In this document: piece after piece, positions 23,001-29,652 of the stretch | How positions within the stretch are numbered: the first letter of the stretch is position 1 | How the letters are laid out: each line of letters opens with the position of its first letter | Origin: a virus | DNA length: 34,150 bases | Virus record (IMG/VR): IMGVR_UViG_3300007541_000086 | Span: 1-34,150 of that record | Direction: 5' to 3' (one strand) | Notes under the pieces: model-generated | Databases searched by the model: none | What the model was told of the DNA's origin: nothing | Seen by the model: only the letters and a program-made list of their open reading frames with translations | Program-made: the position numbers and the translations under genes

Positions 23001-23243
23001 GCCAACGATACCAGCAGGTATCTGTGCGAGACTGCCAAATACGCCAGAGCCAACACCAGAAAAGAAACCTTGAGATTCTGTCTCAATGAGTTCCTGATCT
23101 TCTGGCGCTTGCTGTAATGGCTTTTCTGTGGCGATAAGATACTGTGCAATTACCTCACGCTCTTGTTGCGTGGGCTGATCACCAGCAATCTTAAATTTAT
23201 ACTCGAACCCCGTGAATGGACTCTTGGTAGATACAACTGCCAT
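14052..23243 (-). CDS. Giant polyvalent ejection-type protein (3063 aa)
   Basis: The largest gene, last in the late operon, probably packaged and injected with the DNA. N-terminus: Gly/Ala-rich hydrophobic region (about 60-170) that could contact membranes. Then coiled-coil stretches (about 590-660); a zincin-like metallopeptidase NHEVIHSL (H770, E771, H774); an unassigned beta-rich module (about 910-1150); a conserved module with VHDYFGHG and EENAWQAH (about 1184-1400); an ADP-ribosyltransferase-like module beginning RLTHYSSVEDID (H1466, about 1460-1605); a module with TMDRWWMRMF (W1866-1867); and an LPD38-like C-terminal part (NTSWNPEFVISNFARD, W2521). Polyvalent phage proteins with such mixtures are known, and the exact activities here are inferred. 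It lies 2 nt after the upstream gene. The ribosome site is weak, so coupled translation is likely. Confidence 0.9.
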   Translation of the reverse strand: MAVVSTKSPFTGFEYKFKIAGDQPTQQEREVIAQYLIATEKPLQQAPEDQELIETESQGFFSGVGSGVFGSLAQIPAGIVGLGESVLGYNPGETTVGQIAGGASDYLQSGVDYVFGEATDDPYSKAGQTLGSVASFFIPGLGVAKGASLAGAGAKTATALATATAATQGVALGSKEQMDRIQLALENGEQLSDDQMQWATILGGGVGSTEALPIGRLFGQIGKMLRKVPKEEKQTATSIIARRLKNAGTQGLIEGGQEVGAAIMQDLVEQNIYNPDLEITASAYQDDAIYGGGAGATLQFLIDTVGGRRVRKQFDKDRQLENDLREESNEKQFDFGNAQASLGFEQYDDEGNPVQQLLPQPEKVENLEVNVVDETTTGPTEKQLEDSARLKRLALDPTAERELQAQKMREITVGGFAGVDLKNLPDDEQLAVRQYRTRTGIADVDSEIGIQELQDIVTDAYGAERGIAAYNREATKQKPAFFEPKLTEAEQAQQKEASIVNQKVIENFEDMKQSLKDGSILAKDGVISIPKIQRKYKMKVNEARAAVDALAKKGHATPISPTQHKAVLPEGKEEPVQSDKHIKLREFESQLNALRVQAADERRKLQELKERGATNTQEQMEIENQQRVADETSARVEAISERVNTFQALANQSQPDNADRVNAVQITSNEARQAMMESLSAKPTDEYKRTINTVANNLRKYLFKDLGLSDVDLVTQNVLEPERIKSGHVVEAYETSGDAGRRMITIAMEVYNPNLTEAQLTQRLKGVVNHEVIHSLRSLGVITDAEFSMLVKAATNRKYVRSKAGKNLERDYTFMERASIMNRGQSQEYIAEEAVAEMFRAYADGRIKVGGKPKGIFQKIVRFFKSVFRAHSDAGFNSAAELFDGILAGKVGKRQRNLQKAAQAPAGSRYSTAGVRAGYMVPLKGDIERIGQNFKDVTKRVPELEKAANRLADGEITYEEYDNIVNEFKPIMPYQTVPAPETMEDMRRALSATAPKKLEKLGKASNIEVGTPISLRLDIPAYRYQGVWVPTIHDSNNRVIAHEATAVIQNVSFSASERTGLRIAQGGEKGPYATIKGSFVGSNPDADFALAQQLLLDPSVVQVGFDPTRHAYFYDRVTTQPVIGADLVVQVGPLVLAKNPQFGRKPDFKYSVARLPNTPSNLLGPIDVVHDVKDRYLKSVGMPMRRQAEYVQVNEDLARRIAGAFQEAEDSPLDPDVRAAYKAMADETKAQWQFIKDTGINIEFIKQGQDNPYPNGSRDVLLDIRDNNHMWVFPTEDGFGVEEITDEQRVLNPLLDKVGERIDGLDVTVNDLFRIVHDYFGHGLEGATFTARGEENAWQAHVRMYSPLAARAMTTETRGQNSWVNYGPYGDQNRANPGETVYADQKLTLLPDFVVNEGVAPDLEIEDGRIVEETNGPNGGSRVGRSDLGRVGRTGAGQAGDAGKIRARSVAPVPSVNEDGKVRLTHYSSVEDIDTVDPERQGSNVMMRGDERERRVGFSSIYPPRSYYGLNVGEDGGYSKSKDSWNIGDSMYITEVPLESLYNWDADPENFKDKAIATIPDHLTVSRDRSNHATTMTEKLIKDSGYLGYYANSPMGLAAAVFNPLKVRPNLSEAPKYSIARLTPEQYKLTSLGNVNTEVGDPENRYYIPQAPYNTVILVDAAQNMQNDRGNVVLDWSDPNNWEEIATLIAAEAEAAYSRDGNAIGWYDKTLSLAKRITSVLFPDVKPGTADEAAYQYATAVTSNGIGVIPNWQYAAEQYRNWKETGKFIEKGFGNQGGSMVNAFALYNTMKDMGYTDLEIKEFLSQKMTVRELRQNNVVRALGITVDAKESVDTEVYVSYIMGPKIGQGFYQNLNGNFETLTMDRWWMRMFNRITGEPFKNVTERTVANNEARVLKAVNNMPLREAEAELVKASLDVINADIVTDANVQEFAIELNNQFQNYRVRRIKAGYGEPKKSELLLAADTAAKNFTTQMQEDPRTAKQRTAMRAITNRAREILKEDLGIDINNADFQALMWYPEKNLFYSYGVRKGIGDDNDYIDGAIALLQKEGYDVETIAEALPEADRVIVRDRANSTFSTEESGDVTPITDGQEEGSPRTSDQERKRSIALVPERSYSMSNSRLAERVDQQTAKISYNNVSGLLSKVLGIATYKIPKALGIVTDKDRAEALSERFFTKYQDALLPVGKLYDELSREGADIVDAHDAYLQEELAQGRAGYQIEKNQQELFEPLAESVKALDATDTSLSSLASGSKFVRDYLAEDQSPKIALAEAFLYARHARERNAYILNKYKRGVGSGMSDQEADFIMDWVAKQDPTLRSQLDTVASFADGIVQSTNKIREDGDLIPDPATVQADPEGKWQPTNFSNYVPLRGTMEPDEEASQDYRNSSRRSPNLYGSRGRLEARMQGRGDSYAVNILANLMAQNQQSVQKAERNKVGKAFYELITNRDIDTSNYGEVIDKYDDSIRDNILTVKINGEEKHIEIFDDRIARALKGAMTPTKSSSLVRFMGKINRVLSNLNTSWNPEFVISNFARDLETAAININQYEEKEITREIVKNALPAVKGIAGLLRGNKDSEWARIYEEFVKAGGKNATNQMSDLQDQVEQLKGIVDGIGRDSKSGKLGLVKNGFSKLGKFLEDYNTAVENGVRIATFDALRKRGYSEQRAAQAARNVTVNFAKGGEDKVLMNSLFLFYNASLQGSMALANAAVRSPKVRALWGSMFIYGMLQDQLMGALSDDEDGDGKNDYDELSDYTLEHNLILPNPFAGVIGGKFIKIPLAYGLNMATNTGRSISRVMRGEYTVGQASETITGTMLELLNPLGSGIEDWENIAAPTVVDPFVSLMVNKDYKGDPIYKFSSPFGLQKPDSQMYWNNTSPVARTIAQQINSLTGGTEVTPGYIDFSPDVLEFWFDYVTGAAGAFVRRSVETPVNVTKALAGDFDGDLSRTLPIVRKLTISPSSYEDVGVYIENRDKILSARKELETAMAYRDPANIRRVRAEYETLLSIYGNVKRIDNARNRLIRQKNTIRNNPIMPEARKTELIAKINERINQLVKEANKTMYDAGIR
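21721..21736. repeat. Dispersed 16-bp palindrome, copy 8
   Basis: AAGTTCTCTATAACTT followed by TTTG. It is inside the giant polyvalent gene. Confidence 0.75.
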
Positions 23244-23245
23244 TC

Positions 23246-25495
23246 TTAACTCGCGTTTGAAGATGTCGCATTACTTTGATTCATCGCGGCTAACAATGAC
23301 GCAACGTCCACGGATGAACCAGATCCAATTTGACCAGACAGTCTCCTAGCTAGAGCCTCAAGTTGCGTCCGTGCACCGCCTTGAATCTTAAACTCACCGA
23401 GGTCATCGACTTCTCCAAGCGCTTCAAGTGTTTTCTGTAAAGTAGCGGCGGCATCAGACTCGCTAATACCTTTGCTTAGTTTTGCGCGGGCATTAATAAG
23501 ATCAATGACACCTTCTTGGTATCTTGACTGAGCCTCACGCATAGCACCAAGACCAGTAAGACCAGCCTCGCCAAGAGCGCCCATAAGGGTTGGCTCTTTA
23601 GATGACATCAACTGCATCCCTGCTTGAGCGAGAGCCAGCCATTTGTCACTGTCTTTTTCTTTCTTCAGCATATCTTGAAGGTCTTTAATCTCAGCGGCTA
23701 TACCGCCATACTCTTCTGATGTTGTATACTCAAGAGCATCTGCAAGCGCACTGGTGGCGGAATTTTCTTGCTCTTGTGCTTTTTGTATGGCGCCTTCGCT
23801 CTTAAGTCCACCCTCTCCCGCAATGATTGCTTCAGTTTTTTCTTGGATCTGTTCTGTAGAGGCGTCTGGTGGCAGATCATCCATCGCCTCAACAACGGAC
23901 TTACCTACAATCTCTGCGTCTTCTTGGCTGGTAATGCCAAGATTACCAGCAATTTCCTCTGCAACTGAGGCGGCGCCAACACCGCGCTCTCCTGTCCGTG
24001 GGTCAGCGATATCAAATGGAGAGGTCCCCTCAGCCGCCGCTCTTGCAGAGCCAGCCGCCGTGTTGCCAATCATATCTTGGTTACCAATGTACTTCTCAAA
24101 CTCTGTACCAACAAGGTCTTCATCGATCACATCCAAGAAGTCATCTTCTCTCCCAGCGCGGCGCCGTTGCAGTTCTTCATATTCCCAAGGGTTAACAATT
24201 TCTTGACCAGCCATTTGTGCGTCTTTGACGTATTGGTTGTAGTCGCTTTCCTTGGTGGCCCAGTTATCCTGCCACAACGGTGGGATTTCTACAGCTTCAT
24301 CTGCATCTGTTGTCGTTGGAGATACAGTAGAGACCTGACGTTTGTTCACACCGAATAAATCTTGGATATCTGTTGGGTCTTCCATGCTCGCGGCTTCAAT
24401 AGCCATGGAGTAATCTTGTTCGCTATAAGGCTGTTGCCCCTGCTCAAACCCAACAATCGCTGGCATAACAGTTTCCCTCTGACCAACAAGATCAAACTCT
24501 TGATCTGGAGCAATGCCAGTTTCCTGCTCAAAATACTTGAGATAGTTTTCAAAACTTTCAGGGTTGTCAGACTTGGGGGCGTAACGGCTTAGTAGTTCTC
24601 TTGGTGTGTTGATGCCATACTGTGTGCCATAGGTATTTAGAAGGCGAGCCAGCGCACGAAGTCCAGTTTGTGGGGATTCAAACTGAGCATATCCGCTTTG
24701 CTCTCCGGTCTCTCCAATAAACCCAGCGCCGGGGCGAATGTTCCCCGGGTTATTTATACGCAAGCCAAGTGGCAAACCGTTCTGTGCTTTTACGACACCG
24801 CCACCTTGGAAGAATTGTGCTGGCATGATTTGAGCAATGCCGCCTTTACCTTGTGGTGGAGGCAGTGCGCCAATGTTGCCGCGGAGTGTATTATATTGGA
24901 ACCTAGGGTCTCTGATTGGTTGAGCCACTTGATACATTGATCGTTCAGCAAAAGGTGGGCGTCCCATAAACCCCGGGCGTTGAGCTATATATGGCTGTTG
25001 TGAGACCATTGGCTGAGGCTGGGAGCCCACACCAAACCGCTCGCTTGCCATGCTTTCAACTTCATTAAGGAATGGGTCAATTTTTTCCTGACCCATTCTG
25101 TCTGCGAGTTCACGACCATATGCCATGAGACCACCTGAGCGCATGCCCATTGCCTCTTCTTCAGACATTGCTCGTTGCGGCATAGGGGAAGGACGCATTG
25201 CTTGGTTCATTGCAGTGCCAACGCCACCTTGTGCTATAGAACTTTGTGGAGCCATAGCTTCTGACATTCCAGCGATACCAGATTGCGGCACACCGCCAGC
25301 GGCGATAGCCTCTTCTGCTACAGACATTTCGTTAGCAGCTTTTTGCTTGCTGTAATCATCACGCACACGCTTACGGCGGTTGATCTCACTGAGCACAAGA
25401 AACTGAGGAGCAGTGCCAGATGGCATCTGCATTTCTCTCACTAGCTGGTCTTCCGAAAAATCTTTGAGTCGATCTTGGATGTCAATAATGTTCAT
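23246..25495 (-). CDS. Internal virion protein with peptidoglycan-hydrolase-like domain
   Basis: Probable ejection protein (749 aa). The N-terminal third is low-complexity (M, Q, P, G) with FFQGGGVVKAQNG (228-240), a motif related to one in the 377-aa protein. A compact domain at about 243-355, GLRINNPGNIRPGAGFIGE, YAQFESPQTGLRALARLL and LSRYAPKSDN, matches the virion-associated muramidase/transglycosylase-like modules of phage structural proteins. It would open peptidoglycan during DNA entry. The C-terminal half is acidic and alanine-rich with predicted helices. It is 3 nt from the upstream gene and 2 nt from the downstream one, all in the late operon. Confidence 0.8.
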   Translation of the reverse strand: MNIIDIQDRLKDFSEDQLVREMQMPSGTAPQFLVLSEINRRKRVRDDYSKQKAANEMSVAEEAIAAGGVPQSGIAGMSEAMAPQSSIAQGGVGTAMNQAMRPSPMPQRAMSEEEAMGMRSGGLMAYGRELADRMGQEKIDPFLNEVESMASERFGVGSQPQPMVSQQPYIAQRPGFMGRPPFAERSMYQVAQPIRDPRFQYNTLRGNIGALPPPQGKGGIAQIMPAQFFQGGGVVKAQNGLPLGLRINNPGNIRPGAGFIGETGEQSGYAQFESPQTGLRALARLLNTYGTQYGINTPRELLSRYAPKSDNPESFENYLKYFEQETGIAPDQEFDLVGQRETVMPAIVGFEQGQQPYSEQDYSMAIEAASMEDPTDIQDLFGVNKRQVSTVSPTTTDADEAVEIPPLWQDNWATKESDYNQYVKDAQMAGQEIVNPWEYEELQRRRAGREDDFLDVIDEDLVGTEFEKYIGNQDMIGNTAAGSARAAAEGTSPFDIADPRTGERGVGAASVAEEIAGNLGITSQEDAEIVGKSVVEAMDDLPPDASTEQIQEKTEAIIAGEGGLKSEGAIQKAQEQENSATSALADALEYTTSEEYGGIAAEIKDLQDMLKKEKDSDKWLALAQAGMQLMSSKEPTLMGALGEAGLTGLGAMREAQSRYQEGVIDLINARAKLSKGISESDAAATLQKTLEALGEVDDLGEFKIQGGARTQLEALARRLSGQIGSGSSVDVASLLAAMNQSNATSSNAS
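25229..25244. repeat. Dispersed 16-bp palindrome, probable copy 9
   Basis: TTGTGCTATAGAACTT. It has one departure (G for T) at a position fixed in the other copies. It lies inside the 749-aa gene. Confidence 0.45.
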
Positions 25496-25498
25496 GGC

Positions 25499-26560
25499 TT
25501 AACCTGTTATGCCTTTGTACAGACCAAGGCCAGCAATGCCAGTGCCAAGCAATTGCTGGATCGGGTTGTAGGCTTGGAATTTTGAAGTTTCTGTAGAAGG
25601 TTGCACAGGGACGCCCCTGAGTATGGATGAATAGAACTGAAGTTGTTCGCGTGGATAGTCTCTTTGACGCACATAATCTTCGTATGCAACGTCCAAGCCA
25701 GCCTGTTCTCTTGCCTCGATATCTTTACCGATGCCCTCCAACATTCTAGCGGCGTCAACATCGCCAGCGCGAGCCTGCTCGCCAAGTTGAGCAAGGTTCA
25801 TGCCAAGGCCAGCACCCAACTCTGCCGCGCCCAGACCAAACTTAGCCGCTTGCATGCGCTCTTGCGCTGTCATCTCCTGTTCACCCAACAACTGTTGTTG
25901 GATACGCGCGGCTTCTGCGGCTTGCTGTTGTTCAAGACCCATGCGAGCAGTGCGATCTCGTTCAAACTGCTGTTGCGCTTGCTCAAAGGCTTTCTGCTGA
26001 CCAGCCGCTTGGATCTCTCCTAGTTGTCTGGTAAGCGCTTCACCCGCCAAGCCTTGCTGTACCGCTTGGCGCGAACCGCCAAACGCTCCGGCTTGGACTG
26101 CTTGGGCGGCTCTTGCGGCGTTTTGTCTTTGGGCGTCAAGGATTGCTTGCTCTTTTTGTACATCTACAACCTGTTGCATATATGGTGACATATACTGCTC
26201 GGCAGTGGCGCCGCCGAACTCTCCTGCTGGACCAAATTGGAATTGATCTGCTGTAGATTGGTATTGATATGGTTGGAAACCTGCCTGAGCAAGGGCGGCT
26301 TGCATCGCTTGTGTATTCGCAGCTGTGGCTTCAGGGATGCCAGCGATACCTTGACCAGCAATGTTGCGGATCATTTGTCGAGAACTCTCTACATCTTGCC
26401 CAGTATCAGCCATACGCTGACCAGTGTAAGGCTCGTACTCTCGTTTTGACTCGGCCTCAGTGCGCTCAAGCAACCGCTCAAAGTATGGCTGTACATACTT
26501 TGGCAAATTACTTTGTACTACCGTTTGTTCGCTAGGCGCAGACGACTTTGGTTTACTCAT
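25499..26560 (-). CDS. Internal virion / DNA-ejection protein (353 aa)
   Basis: Helical, Q/A-rich virion protein. Seen: YMSPYMQQVVDVQKEQAILD (about 122-141), RAAQAVQAGAFGGSRQAVQQ, a long coiled coil AFEQAQQQFERDRTARMGLE, and the ending YEDYVRQRDYPREQLQFYSS followed by ILRGVPV. I associate this pattern with ejection or internal core proteins of marine podovirus-like phages. The start follows GGAGTTAAATA-ATG and overlaps the upstream stop (ATGAGTAA). It probably forms part of the injected core with the 749-aa and 3063-aa proteins. Confidence 0.75.
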   Translation of the reverse strand: MSKPKSSAPSEQTVVQSNLPKYVQPYFERLLERTEAESKREYEPYTGQRMADTGQDVESSRQMIRNIAGQGIAGIPEATAANTQAMQAALAQAGFQPYQYQSTADQFQFGPAGEFGGATAEQYMSPYMQQVVDVQKEQAILDAQRQNAARAAQAVQAGAFGGSRQAVQQGLAGEALTRQLGEIQAAGQQKAFEQAQQQFERDRTARMGLEQQQAAEAARIQQQLLGEQEMTAQERMQAAKFGLGAAELGAGLGMNLAQLGEQARAGDVDAARMLEGIGKDIEAREQAGLDVAYEDYVRQRDYPREQLQFYSSILRGVPVQPSTETSKFQAYNPIQQLLGTGIAGLGLYKGITG

Positions 26561-26975
26561 TATTTAACTCCATCCTATAGGCTATATAATCTGTTTCCCA
26601 GTTATATTTTTCTAGCCACTTGCCCCAAGCCCTCCTGCCATATCCTTCTAGGTGAGTGCATTGGCAATCTCTTCCATATTTTTCCATGGTTTCCTGTAGT
26701 AAAGGTAACCACTCCTTCATTCTTGTGCCCCCTACCCAGTCCATTGCTAGCGCTCTTGAGCCACCGGGGTACTGGATAATTCTTGTCGTTATTGCGCTCA
26801 CTGGTTTATCGCCGTCTAGTATAAGCCAAAGCCCAAACGCTCCTATTTTTATAGAATCATAGACATCTTCAACTTCATATTTACCCTTTGATATGTCTGT
26901 AGATTTTTTTAGCAGTCTCTTTACATCTCCCCAAACGATGTCCAGAGCCTCGCTCGGAACCGCTGTAATAATCAT
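26553..26975 (-). CDS. GNAT-like protein of the virion operon
   Basis: A 140-aa protein with the alpha/beta outline of the N-acetyltransferase fold: FGLWLILDGDKPVSAITTRI (about 48-67), MDWVGGTRMKEWLPLLQETM (about 78-97), then CTHLEGYGRRAWGKWLEKYN (about 106-125) and a final strand. Similar small GNAT-like proteins occur between tail and ejection genes in marine and T7-like phages, where they may be structural rather than enzymatic. The acetyl-CoA loop is not clearly conserved. The start follows GGAGA and overlaps the preceding stop (ATGA). Confidence 0.65.
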   Translation of the reverse strand: MIITAVPSEALDIVWGDVKRLLKKSTDISKGKYEVEDVYDSIKIGAFGLWLILDGDKPVSAITTRIIQYPGGSRALAMDWVGGTRMKEWLPLLQETMEKYGRDCQCTHLEGYGRRAWGKWLEKYNWETDYIAYRMELNNE

Positions 26976-28105
26976 ACTGGTAGCATCTCTCCTTGTGGGA
27001 CTTGCTTAGGTTGCTCTGTCTTTCCCGTGCGTAATTGACGAACACGATCCATCATTTCATAAAGGGCGTCAGCGCCAGCGTCAGTTGAGCCATTGCCAAG
27101 ACCGCTTACTACATCAGCGGGCACAATAAACTCACCGTCAGAAAGAACAACATCTTGCTCACCTTCTAACGTAGCAGGGATCATGTCGTCCATGCCGTCA
27201 CCTACGCCATTTACCTTGCCCTCTCCGACCATTTGATCTTCGTCAAACTGACCGCTGTTTACGCGCTCTACGAGGTCCTTCAGGGCCTCTTCACCGTATC
27301 TTGCTAGGAATCTACCAAGGACCATCTCAGCGTTCTCTGATCGGCCTTTAATAGCGTCTACAGCCTGACTAATAATTTCTTTGTCGTTAGGCTCTGACAC
27401 CTCGCCGCCTTCTTGATAGCGCAGTTCAGTTATACCGCCGCCAGCAAAAGGTTTGAAATATCTAAACTCAGGGTCGTACCCGGGGCGATAAGATTCTCCC
27501 GGCGTAAACTTTTGATACTTTGCCGTCTCTGCTTCTGGTGGCCCCTCACCTTCTTCTGGCATATCCACACCGACTGGCTTCAGAAGAGACGGGAGAGCGG
27601 CTGTGCCAGCAGCGCTAAGAGCGTATGGGTTCATCGCGCCTTTCATAGCGCCCTGCCCGATCAAAGACCTTGTTGGATCTGGGGCGGTTATGCTACTCAT
27701 AAATCCTGTGCTGGGCGTTGAGGGCATAATATCTGGAAAGCCCATGCCCGCTTGCAAGCCTGCGGTTGAATCAACCATAGCGCCCCCAGTCCCTAGTGGA
27801 CCGCTAACAGGAATATTTGGGTTTAAGCTCGCTAGCTTTGCCGCTTCTGCTGGGTTGGCGACCTGCATCGATTCTAAGCCGGGTTGAATACCAGCCGCAT
27901 CAGCGCCACCAAACACAGAGCCTAGAGCCTTACCGCCCATGTAGGAAAGAAAGCCTGTACCAATAGCAGTGCCAAGATCGTCACCTTGTGCAAGAGACCC
28001 TAAGCCAGAGCCCAAAGCCCCCGCCATAAGAGGGGTCATTGATCCCAGCATTCCTGCGCCAGCAAGCGCTGAACCCCCAAGCCCAAGTAATAATGGTAAC
28101 GGCAT
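26972..28105 (-). CDS. Internal virion protein (377 aa)
   Basis: The N-terminus is very hydrophobic and Gly/Ala/Leu-rich (about 1-70: PLPLLLGLGGSALAGAGMLG and onward), likely to interact with membranes during ejection. It is followed by a flexible region with FAGGGITELRYQEGGE (about 220-235) and a conserved C-terminal block GKVNGVGDGMDDMIPATLEG, then VVLSDGEFIVPADVVSGLGN (about 296-338). That C-terminal block is familiar from many marine phage virion proteins. The start follows AAGGAGTAAAGA-ATG. It lies between the amidase and the GNAT-like protein. The precise virion location is unknown. Confidence 0.75.
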   Translation of the reverse strand: MPLPLLLGLGGSALAGAGMLGSMTPLMAGALGSGLGSLAQGDDLGTAIGTGFLSYMGGKALGSVFGGADAAGIQPGLESMQVANPAEAAKLASLNPNIPVSGPLGTGGAMVDSTAGLQAGMGFPDIMPSTPSTGFMSSITAPDPTRSLIGQGAMKGAMNPYALSAAGTAALPSLLKPVGVDMPEEGEGPPEAETAKYQKFTPGESYRPGYDPEFRYFKPFAGGGITELRYQEGGEVSEPNDKEIISQAVDAIKGRSENAEMVLGRFLARYGEEALKDLVERVNSGQFDEDQMVGEGKVNGVGDGMDDMIPATLEGEQDVVLSDGEFIVPADVVSGLGNGSTDAGADALYEMMDRVRQLRTGKTEQPKQVPQGEMLPV

Positions 28106-28115
28106 TCTTTACTCC

Positions 28116-28538
28116 TTACGCCATTTCATATTCTGTTTTGGCATCAAATGAAGGACAGGCTTTTTCCGAGAAGTCTCGGTGTCCGTATACAACAGCGTCA
28201 GAGTACCTGTCCAACAACTCGTTTACTAATTTATCCATGGAAGACTTTTGTGCTTCCGTGCGTGTGTCTTTAGGATTTCCGTCAGCGTCAGCACCACCAA
28301 CGTAGCAGATGCCGATGCTGTCAGCATTGTGGCCCCGACAGTGAGCGCCACTAATATCTTCAGGGCGACCCGAATGGACAGAGCCATCCAGTTCAATAAC
28401 CCAATGATAACCAATATCACTCCAGCCGCGCTCCTCAGTGTGCCACCTACGGATCTCCGCTGTTTTCACATCCCTGCCTTCTGGTGTATCAGCGCAGTGA
28501 ATGATTACTTTATTGATCTCCCGCATATTCGCCACCAT
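28116..28538 (-). CDS. N-acetylmuramoyl-L-alanine amidase (T7-lysozyme type endolysin)
   Basis: Cleaves the amide bond between muramic acid and the stem peptide at lysis. Seen: VIIHCADTPEG with zinc ligand H14, WSDIGYHWVIELDG with Y44, GAHCRGHNADSIGICYVGG, GHRDF with H120, and KACPSFD with K126 and C128, closely matching the T7 lysozyme zinc and catalytic residues. It is the single-domain size usual for this family. Two starts are possible: ATG 28538 or ATG 28526, the latter after GGTGG. Both lie inside the 3' end of the phosphoesterase gene. T7 lysozyme also inhibits T7 RNA polymerase, but no such polymerase is in the window. Confidence 0.92.
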   Translation of the reverse strand: MVANMREINKVIIHCADTPEGRDVKTAEIRRWHTEERGWSDIGYHWVIELDGSVHSGRPEDISGAHCRGHNADSIGICYVGGADADGNPKDTRTEAQKSSMDKLVNELLDRYSDAVVYGHRDFSEKACPSFDAKTEYEMA

Positions 28539-29544
28539 ACTCTTCTATCAGTTTGTTCATAGGAACCCATGTTCGCTCATTTATTATACCATCTTTAATA
28601 CCGATTTCGTATACCCCGTAACTCCATCCAGTAATACTATGTTTAGCATACTCCTCAACGTGGCCTTCGGGTAGACTACAACCTAAGTTCATGACAGTTA
28701 TTTTACCGCCAATCTTAGGAAAAGTTTTATCTAACCTTTTGTGAGTATGCCCAAACACAATATCATGTAGAGCGTCTCTCGATATTTGGTTCTCGGCATG
28801 CATGCCGCCGTATGGCTTGCCCATCATGTTCATTGGTGCATGAGTAAACCCGACATCACCAATGTAGTAAAACTCACCATAAGGCGAATACGTCCACCCG
28901 TAATCGTCAAGAGTTGCAAATAGCAACTGGTCCAACATCTCCACAACCTCTGGGTTTCTGTTAGTAAACGACCAAATCCTATCTTCGTGGTTGCCAAGTG
29001 TTACATGCCTCTTTATGTCGGCGCCGCCAAGCCCTTTATGGAAAGCCCGAACAGCACACTGGAAGCTAATCATGTCCTGTTTAAATGTAGGCTTTTCTTG
29101 ACCCTTAACTGTGTCGTTTCTGTCGAACCTATTAAGAGAATCACATGTGGCGAAATCGCCTATCTGTATTATCTCATTAATCTCTCGCTCTTTTGCGTAT
29201 CTGCCCATAGCAAAAAACCGCCTCTTGTCTGGCAGTCTTGGTCCATCATGGCAGTCTCCGATTGCGAGCACTCGCTTTGTTTCATCGGGCTTAGACTTGC
29301 GTTGTTGTATTCTGTATGTAGGCTTTACAACGACTTTAACTTCCTGCGCTGGAGTTGACTCTGTTGCTGAAACAATGGCGCCCTCCGTGACAAGGCCGCG
29401 CTCTCTGGCAACTCTTAACCTAGAGGTATATGTGTTGTAGTTTATTCCCGATAGTTTAGCGGCTTCTTTTACAGAGTAATTAGCTTCAACAAAGTGCTTT
29501 ACTGTGGAGGCGAGCACTTCGTCTGAAATTTTAGGCATTGGCAT
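28510..29544 (-). CDS. HTH-calcineurin-like metallophosphoesterase
   Basis: A two-part protein (344 aa). Residues 5-50 form a helix-turn-helix like those of small terminases or Sigma70-region-4-type HTH (VKEAAKLSGINYNTYTSRLR). After a linker comes a metallophosphoesterase with GDCHDG (96-101), IGDFATCD (128-135), GNHEDR (184-189) and FGHTHK (264-269), so all metal-binding motifs are intact. The domain could hydrolyse phosphodiesters or nucleotides; the substrate is unknown. The start is supported by GGGGAGACGGCTA-ATG. A good sigma-70-like promoter lies just upstream. Its placement between holin and endolysin is odd for a phosphoesterase. Confidence 0.85.
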   Translation of the reverse strand: MPMPKISDEVLASTVKHFVEANYSVKEAAKLSGINYNTYTSRLRVARERGLVTEGAIVSATESTPAQEVKVVVKPTYRIQQRKSKPDETKRVLAIGDCHDGPRLPDKRRFFAMGRYAKEREINEIIQIGDFATCDSLNRFDRNDTVKGQEKPTFKQDMISFQCAVRAFHKGLGGADIKRHVTLGNHEDRIWSFTNRNPEVVEMLDQLLFATLDDYGWTYSPYGEFYYIGDVGFTHAPMNMMGKPYGGMHAENQISRDALHDIVFGHTHKRLDKTFPKIGGKITVMNLGCSLPEGHVEEYAKHSITGWSYGVYEIGIKDGIINERTWVPMNKLIEEYGGEYAGDQ

Positions 29545-29573
29545 TAGCCGTCTCCCCTAATTAAAGATGGCTA

Positions 29574-29602
29574 ATAATAACACTTTTTAATAGATATTGT
29601 AA
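29574..29602 (-). promoter_or_regulatory. Sigma-70-like promoter for the phosphoesterase-amidase genes
   Basis: On the minus strand TTACAA (29602-29597), a 17-bp spacer, and TATTAT (29579-29574) form a good host-type promoter in the 108-bp gap between holin and phosphoesterase genes. It could drive the ejection and lysis genes separately from the upstream virion genes. Confidence 0.5.
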
Positions 29603-29652
29603 CTATTTAGTAAACCTGCCTAATATGTAATCTAAAAAGCCAGAATAATTTA

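Noticed and set aside
24545-24557. GTTTTCAAAAC palindrome near TTTC
   Set aside because: The arm spacing differs by one base and it lacks the central TATA-like part of the family.
25643-26023. 126-codon plus-strand frame opposite the 353-aa virion gene
   Set aside because: It is antisense to a strongly supported gene, has Cys/Leu/Ser-rich shadow composition and lacks a ribosome site. The other plus-strand frames in 14-34 kb were rejected for the same reason.
29610-29652. Frame after the holin ending in YSGFLDYILGRFTK and a stop
   Set aside because: It looks coding-like but has no ATG, GTG or TTG start within the open stretch. It may be a relic of a former gene end.
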